A DNA stretch of 64,000 bases, taken from the NCBI RefSeq assembly GCF_024832785.1, contig NZ_CP116615.1, positions 1,426,001 to 1,490,000 on the forward strand, written 5' to 3'. This DNA comes from Fontisphaera persica. Its GTDB lineage: Bacteria > Verrucomicrobiota > Verrucomicrobiia > Limisphaerales > Fontisphaeraceae. The notes beneath the pieces are model-generated. The model was not told the origin of the DNA. It searched no databases and worked only from the letters and a program-made list of their open reading frames with translations. Shown in pieces: positions 59,924-64,000 of the stretch (within the stretch, counting starts at the first letter, position 1; the number at the start of each line of letters is the position of its first letter). The translations under genes and the position numbers were made by a program.

Positions 59924-60985
59924 ATGAGCATCATGCAACGCCTTCACCCGGTTTGGCTGGACTGTCTGATTGCCCTTGTTATTGGGAGCAGCTTGGCCCT
60001 GTCTCAAACGCCTCCACCTGCGGCTGCCATGTCCTCCAATGCACTTCTTCAAAGTGAATTTATTTTTGAACAACCACCCACTCCCCAATGCCATGCCTCC
60101 ACCATCGTGGAAACGGCAGAGGGCCTGGCCGTGGCTTGGTTTGGCGGACGCCATGAGCAAAACCCCGATGTTGGCATCTGGTTTTCCCGCCATCGCGGCG
60201 GCCAATGGAGTGTGCCCGTGGAAGTAGCCAATGGCATCCAGCACGCAGCCAAACGTTATCCCTGTTGGAATCCGGTTCTATTCCAACCTCGCCAGGGTCC
60301 GCTCCTGCTCTTTTACAAAGTCGGCCCCAGCCCTTCGCAATGGTGGGGCATGTTGATGACTTCTGACGATGCAGGGCAAACATGGAGCCTGCCCCGCCGT
60401 TTGCCCGAGGACATTCTGGGGCCGGTCAAGAACAAGCCAATTCAACTGCCCAATGGGGATATTCTTTGCGGCTCCAGCTCCGAACATGCCGGCTGGCGGG
60501 TGCACTTTGAGCGCACACCAGACCTTGGGCGCACATGGGAATTAATCGGGCCGGTGAACGATGGCAAGGAATTGGGCGCCATCCAACCCAGCCTTCTGGT
60601 GCACCCCAATGGCCGTTTGCAAGCGGTAGGCCGCACCCGGCAGGGCAAGGTCTTTCAAATATGGTCCACCGATGGGGGACGTACCTGGGGGAAAATGACC
60701 ACCTTGGAACTGCCTAATCCCAATGCTGGCACGGATGCACTGACACTGAAGGACGGGCGCCATGTATTGGTGTACAATCACACGGAACGTGGGCGCACGC
60801 CCTTGAACCTCGCCCTGTCCACGGATGGCCAGCAATGGCAACCAGTGCTGACGCTGGAAGACTCACCCGGCGAGTATTCCTACCCCGCCATCATTCAAAC
60901 TCGTGACGGGCTATTGCACATCACTTACACATGGAAGCGCCTGCGTATCAAACACGCCGTCGTGGACCCCGCCAAACTGCCCTGA
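59924..60985 (+). CDS. Secreted sialidase-fold (BNR repeat) protein
   Basis: A 353-residue protein with a signal peptide (about 1-28). The mature part is a six-bladed propeller. Asp boxes appear as SDDAGQTW (about 146-153) and STDGGRTW (about 249-256), and related loops lie around them. An Arg near HASTIVETAEGLAVAWFGGRHE and the opening FIFEQPPTPQCHAST fit the exo-alpha-sialidase-like BNR_2 proteins found in Planctomycetes and Verrucomicrobia. In these the substrate is often not sialic acid. The full sialidase Arg triad plus Tyr was not verified, so catalytic identity is open. Confidence 0.85.
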   Translation: MSIMQRLHPVWLDCLIALVIGSSLALSQTPPPAAAMSSNALLQSEFIFEQPPTPQCHASTIVETAEGLAVAWFGGRHEQNPDVGIWFSRHRGGQWSVPVEVANGIQHAAKRYPCWNPVLFQPRQGPLLLFYKVGPSPSQWWGMLMTSDDAGQTWSLPRRLPEDILGPVKNKPIQLPNGDILCGSSSEHAGWRVHFERTPDLGRTWELIGPVNDGKELGAIQPSLLVHPNGRLQAVGRTRQGKVFQIWSTDGGRTWGKMTTLELPNPNAGTDALTLKDGRHVLVYNHTERGRTPLNLALSTDGQQWQPVLTLEDSPGEYSYPAIIQTRDGLLHITYTWKRLRIKHAVVDPAKLP

Positions 60986-61005
60986 GTCCGGCCATCCCCC
61001 AAGCT

Positions 61006-61740
61006 TCAACGTTTCGCCGAAGCGGAAGGACTTAAATCGGTAAGATACAATTCCTTGAACTCCACCTTCATGGGCGGCCCTTGATGCATCTGCAAGGCAA
61101 TCACCCCCTTGGGCAAAGCAAATCGGGGCTGATAATCCTCCACCTCACACATCAAAACCCCGTTAATCCACAGTTTGATTATCGGGCCTTGCGCCCAAAT
61201 GCGATACTCATTCCAGTCTCCTGCCTTGATGACTTTGAGCAGCTCTTCTGACTTGGCAAAAGTGGTCACCGTGCGTTTGCCGTCCTTGTCGAAATGCACC
61301 TTTTCCCCACGCTGGGCCACCAGCCCGCGCTCATGCTGGTACAAACAGCCGACGTATTCACCCGCGGCGTCAATGTCTGCCTGGTACCCCCAAGTGTCAA
61401 AATTCGGCAAAGCTTTGCTGCGAAATTGAATCCCGGAATTGGCCGGCCCGGTAATGCGCCACTGGCAGCGAAACTCAAAATCAGAAGGCTCGCCCCCTTT
61501 CCAAATCAAATAATGACTTTGCTTGCAAGGTTTCTCGGGCGTGCTCTCACAAACCAGCACCCCATCCTTCACCTGCCACCAGCCAGGCGCACCCTCCCAG
61601 CCACTCAAATCCTTGCCATTAAAAAGGGATTGTCCCTGCTTGGTGTGGGTGGTGGTCACCCCACACCCCGGCCCCAACAAACAGAGCGCAACCCCCACGA
61701 GGCCATAAACAAATCCCGGTGTGAACAAGCGTGATTTCAT
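61006..61740 (-). CDS. DUF1080-type sugar hydrolase-like lipoprotein
   Basis: A 244-residue exported protein with a hydrophobic signal and a possible lipid-modified Cys26 (the GPGC context is not a canonical lipobox). The mature part is a concanavalin-like DUF1080 (3-keto-disaccharide hydrolase) domain. Its marks are LFNGKDLSGWEG, a WWQVKDGVLVCES start, FEFRCQWRI, SGIQFRS, and WNEYRIWAQGPIIKLWINGVL. Such proteins pair with Gfo/Idh/MocA enzymes in 3-keto-glucoside breakdown. Here the nearest such gene is about 27 kb away (33 kb). ATG 61740 is used because the longer frame lacks a signal. Confidence 0.88.
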   Translation of the reverse strand: MKSRLFTPGFVYGLVGVALCLLGPGCGVTTTHTKQGQSLFNGKDLSGWEGAPGWWQVKDGVLVCESTPEKPCKQSHYLIWKGGEPSDFEFRCQWRITGPANSGIQFRSKALPNFDTWGYQADIDAAGEYVGCLYQHERGLVAQRGEKVHFDKDGKRTVTTFAKSEELLKVIKAGDWNEYRIWAQGPIIKLWINGVLMCEVEDYQPRFALPKGVIALQMHQGPPMKVEFKELYLTDLSPSASAKR

Positions 61741-61976
61741 GTATTCAAGCCTACCAATAGCCATGGCTGATGCCAATCCTAATGCAGAAAAGGTTTGAGC
61801 GGCCACAACAGCAATGGGTCCAGGGAAAGACGCGCAAGACATCCAGCGGGGAGTCTTTTAGGGTTGCACCTTGGGTGGGCCATGTTCTTTTTGCCACCCG
61901 CTGGAGCGCTACGCCCAGCAGCAATAAAAAACATTTGGTCTCCGGCACAGACTAGGCTATCAATGAACCCGTACAC

Positions 61977-62687
61977 ATGCTCGACACCAAACCCATACGA
62001 GCCGTAACTTTTGACGCGGGTGGCACGCTGCTCCGGCCTGCCGCGCCCGTGGGTGAGATTTATGCCCGTGTGGCAGATGCGTTTGGCTTGCGTGATGTCA
62101 CGGCTGCGGAACTGGAGGAAAACTTCCAACGCGAATGGCGGCAAAAAGGAGAATTTGATTACACGCAGGACGCCTGGTTTGCCCTCGTGCGCCGCACCTT
62201 TGGCCTGCACGCCGCACGGTTGCCTGACGCCTTTTATCCCGCCCTTTACGAGGAATTCGCCCGGGTGGAGTGCTGGCATTTGTTTGAGGATGTCCTCCCC
62301 ACCCTCGATGAACTGGCCAGTCATGGCATCCCTCTCGGCGTGATTTCCAATTGGGACAACCGCCTGCGGACGCTGCTTGCTGCCTTCAAACTCACCGGCT
62401 TTTTTGATGTCATCATTCCCTCCTGCGAGGTGGCCTTCCACAAGCCCAGCCCGGTGATTTATGAAGTCGCGGTGCGGCAGCTTGGACTGCCCCCGGAACA
62501 AATCCTGCATGTCGGCGATCATTTTCTGGAAGACGTCGAAGGCGCCCGCTCGGCCGGCCTCCAGTCACTGCATTTGGTGCGCGGAGCCTTGCACAAAACG
62601 GCCGGCCAGATTACCTCCCTCTTGGAGGTGCCCACGGTGGTCGAACTGGCCGGCGGGCATTTGCTCATTTCTGGATTAAACACCTGA
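61977..62687 (+). CDS. HAD-superfamily hydrolase (HDHD3/REG-2-like)
   Basis: A 236-residue HAD phosphatase. Motif I is FDAGGTL (D12, with Gly-Gly in place of the general Asp-Gly), motif II ISN near residue 122, a Lys in FHKPSP at about 155, and motif IV GDHFLEDVEGA at about 181-191. The cap is a C1-type helical domain (about 20-95). The FDAGGTL variant and the general layout match HDHD3-like proteins, whose substrates are mostly unknown. ATG 61977 is directly in front of the first strand. It is divergent from the DUF1080 gene. Confidence 0.87.
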   Translation: MLDTKPIRAVTFDAGGTLLRPAAPVGEIYARVADAFGLRDVTAAELEENFQREWRQKGEFDYTQDAWFALVRRTFGLHAARLPDAFYPALYEEFARVECWHLFEDVLPTLDELASHGIPLGVISNWDNRLRTLLAAFKLTGFFDVIIPSCEVAFHKPSPVIYEVAVRQLGLPPEQILHVGDHFLEDVEGARSAGLQSLHLVRGALHKTAGQITSLLEVPTVVELAGGHLLISGLNT

Positions 62688-62743
62688 GCCCCCCTGCTCC
62701 TGCTTCCGCCCAGCTTGTCCGAAGCCAGCGCAAAAGCTCAAGT

Positions 62744-62819
62744 ATTAGATTTACTAATCCATTAAAACATGATTGACGATGTCAAGACTTTCTTTAATCT
62801 CTTGCGCCATATGTGCGCA
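62744..62819 (+). promoter_or_regulatory. Three inverted repeats upstream of the sdh operon
   Basis: ATTAG-ATTTA-CTAAT at 62744-62758, TTGAC-GAT-GTCAA at 62773-62785, and TGCGC...GCGCA with an inner CATATG at 62803-62819, all within the 168-base gap before sdhC. The gap is noticeably AT-rich compared with its neighbours. TTGACG at 62773 could double as a -35, but no strong -10 follows. These are candidate operator half-sites for respiratory or carbon control. Confidence 0.4.
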
Positions 62820-62855
62820 GAGCGTCTGCGCCCTTCAATGACATAATTTTATTCC

Positions 62856-63680
62856 ATGAACTTGGTCTTGCGTATTTGGAATTCCTCGTTGGGGAAGAAA
62901 TACCTGATGGCCCTCTCAGGGGTTGTTCTGGTGCTGTTTGTGATCGGCCACATGGTGGGCAATCTCCAGATTTTCCTGGGGCCGGAAGCCATCAATCGGT
63001 ATGCGCATTTCCTGCAAAGCAATGTGGAGTTGTTGTGGCCGGTGCGCCTTTTCCTGCTGACGATGGTGGTGTTGCACATCGTTTCGGCCATTCGCCTGAC
63101 CTTGGACAACCGGGCCGCCCGGCCCATGGAATATGCGCACGGGCAACCACCGTTTGCCGCCAGCCTCGCCTCGCGCACCATGTTGGTGGGAGGCCTTGTG
63201 GTGGCCAGCTTCATCGTATTTCATCTGCTTCACTACACCATCAAAATTGACTCCTTGAGTGTGGTTAAGACCAGCGCCCCGGCAACGGCGCTCAAGTTTC
63301 AGGATTTGAAGGAGATGCTTCCCACCGGCGAGACCCGTCCCGATGTATATGCCATGATGGTGGCGGGCTTTAGCAACCCGTGGATTTCTCTTTGCTACGC
63401 GATTGGCGTCGGCTTGCTGTGCTTCCATCTGAGCCACGGCATCGCCGCCATGTTCCAATCCCTTGGTTTTCGCAATCACGTGTACAGCCCGCTCATAGAA
63501 AAAGCCGCCAAAGTCATCGCCCTGGTGCTGGTGGTGGGCTATCTCTCCATCCCGGCGGCAGTGCTTTTGGGTCTTGGCAGGACTCATTTGGAAAAAGCCG
63601 TGGCACAGGCAGCCATGATTAAAAGCCTGCCGGCATCCAAAGCCGACCCCCAGAACCTCAAGGCCAACCCTTTGAAGTAA
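62856..63680 (+). CDS. sdhC: Succinate dehydrogenase/fumarate reductase cytochrome b subunit
   Basis: Membrane anchor of complex II, 274 residues of the fused five-helix type that binds two haem b groups. The start [27 protein letters not shown] contains the first His ligand (His32). Later His residues in [21 protein letters not shown] and [13 protein letters not shown] lie in helices 2 to 4 and supply the other ligands. This form is typical of Bacteroidetes, Verrucomicrobia and Epsilonproteobacteria. The gene begins an operon: sdhA starts 1 base after its stop. No Shine-Dalgarno site is seen. Confidence 0.92.
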   Translation: MNLVLRIWNSSLGKKYLMALSGVVLVLFVIGHMVGNLQIFLGPEAINRYAHFLQSNVELLWPVRLFLLTMVVLHIVSAIRLTLDNRAARPMEYAHGQPPFAASLASRTMLVGGLVVASFIVFHLLHYTIKIDSLSVVKTSAPATALKFQDLKEMLPTGETRPDVYAMMVAGFSNPWISLCYAIGVGLLCFHLSHGIAAMFQSLGFRNHVYSPLIEKAAKVIALVLVVGYLSIPAAVLLGLGRTHLEKAVAQAAMIKSLPASKADPQNLKANPLK

Positions 63681-63681
63681 C

Positions 63682-64000
63682 ATGAAACTCGATTCCCGTA
63701 TTCCCTCAGGTCCGCTGGCCCTGAAATGGGACAAGTGCAAGTTTGAAAACAAGCTGGTCAACCCGGCCAACAAACGCAAATACGAAATCATCGTGGTGGG
63801 CGCCGGCCTGGCAGGCGCTTCCGCCGCCGCCACCCTGGGCGAGCTGGGTTACAAGGTGAAAAACTTTGTTTATCACGACAGCCCCCGCCGGGCACACTCG
63901 ATTGCGGCTCAGGGTGGCATCAACGCCGCCAAGAATTATCAAAATGATGGCGACTCAGTTTACCGGCTGTTTTATGACACGCTGAAGGGCGGGGATTTCC
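63682..64000 (+). CDS. sdhA: Succinate dehydrogenase flavoprotein subunit, N-terminal part
   Basis: Only the first 106 codons are inside the window. The start [27 protein letters not shown] is the type-B opening seen in Bacteroidetes-like enzymes. The FAD dinucleotide fold [10 protein letters not shown] is at about 40-49. H72 in [15 protein letters not shown] is the covalent FAD-linking His. The reading frame remains open to the window edge. It directly follows sdhC; an sdhB iron-sulfur subunit is expected beyond the edge. Confidence 0.95.
   Translation, partial: MKLDSRIPSGPLALKWDKCKFENKLVNPANKRKYEIIVVGAGLAGASAAATLGELGYKVKNFVYHDSPRRAHSIAAQGGINAAKNYQNDGDSVYRLFYDTLKGGDF

Noticed and set aside
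61779-62522. 247-codon minus-strand frame opposite the HAD gene
   Set aside because: Shadow of the HAD hydrolase gene, which carries complete motifs.
1-64000. Phage, transposon, integrative element or defence island
   Set aside because: No integrase, transposase, terminal repeats or nuclease clusters were seen; the single toxin-antitoxin pair is not accompanied by other defence genes.

Overview
The window reads as ordinary chromosome of a Gram-negative, free-living bacterium of the PVC group, most likely a verrucomicrobium. This is inference from gene content and order: a MoxR/DUF58/BatA/DUF4175/VWA envelope cluster, Tat-exported Gfo/Idh/MocA and DUF1080-type sugar enzymes, a sialidase-fold protein, a DUF4912 plus GH57 pair, a five-helix succinate dehydrogenase cytochrome b followed by SdhA, and few clear Shine-Dalgarno sites. 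Base composition is even and fairly GC-rich. There is no integrase, transposase, phage gene or CRISPR array, and no rRNA. One tRNA is present.

Layout. 1-2.1 kb: the start of a membrane protein, a nitrilase-type amidase and a CDF metal transporter. 2.1-7.7 kb: citramalate synthase behind a structured leader, a ribbon-helix-helix/PIN toxin-antitoxin pair with its own promoter-operator, and valS. 7.9-18.1 kb: a tightly packed five-gene MoxR-type operon. Its fourth gene carries 126 uninterrupted Gly-Gln-Gln triplets encoded by a 9-bp minisatellite. 18.1-25.8 kb: a translationally coupled secretin/PilM-N/PilO/PilP/GspE operon, the platform of a type IV pilus or type II secretion machine without pilins in view. 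25.8-29.4 kb: folB, a HAD-Nudix fusion, an inositol-phosphatase-like enzyme and a GntR/LacI-type regulator. 29.4-41 kb: ABC-F ATPase, secreted sugar-related proteins, GT2, STAS protein, holA, a DUF151 nuclease-like protein, heptose adenylyltransferase and carB. 41.3-46.3 kb: DUF4912 protein, GH57 branching-type enzyme with an intrinsic terminator between them, a secreted transglutaminase-fold protein, tRNA-Gly(UCC), and a response regulator with a C-terminal four-cysteine module. 46.4-53.5 kb (minus strand): topoisomerase III, hscB-iscA, a glycosyltransferase/DUF268 pair and a NYN protein. 53.8-64 kb: secA, secreted proteins, a conserved 472-residue protein of unknown function, a HAD phosphatase, and the start of the sdhCA operon.

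The most unusual element is the (Gly-Gln-Gln)126 tract. It has a collagen-like Gly-X-Y period, only synonymous variation, and a homogenised 18-bp higher-order repeat in its second half. Other points of interest are the promoter-embedded operator of the toxin-antitoxin pair, the hairpin leader of cimA, long inverted repeats before the MoxR and sdh operons, the HAD-Nudix fusion, and the PilM-PilN fusion inside a secretin operon.
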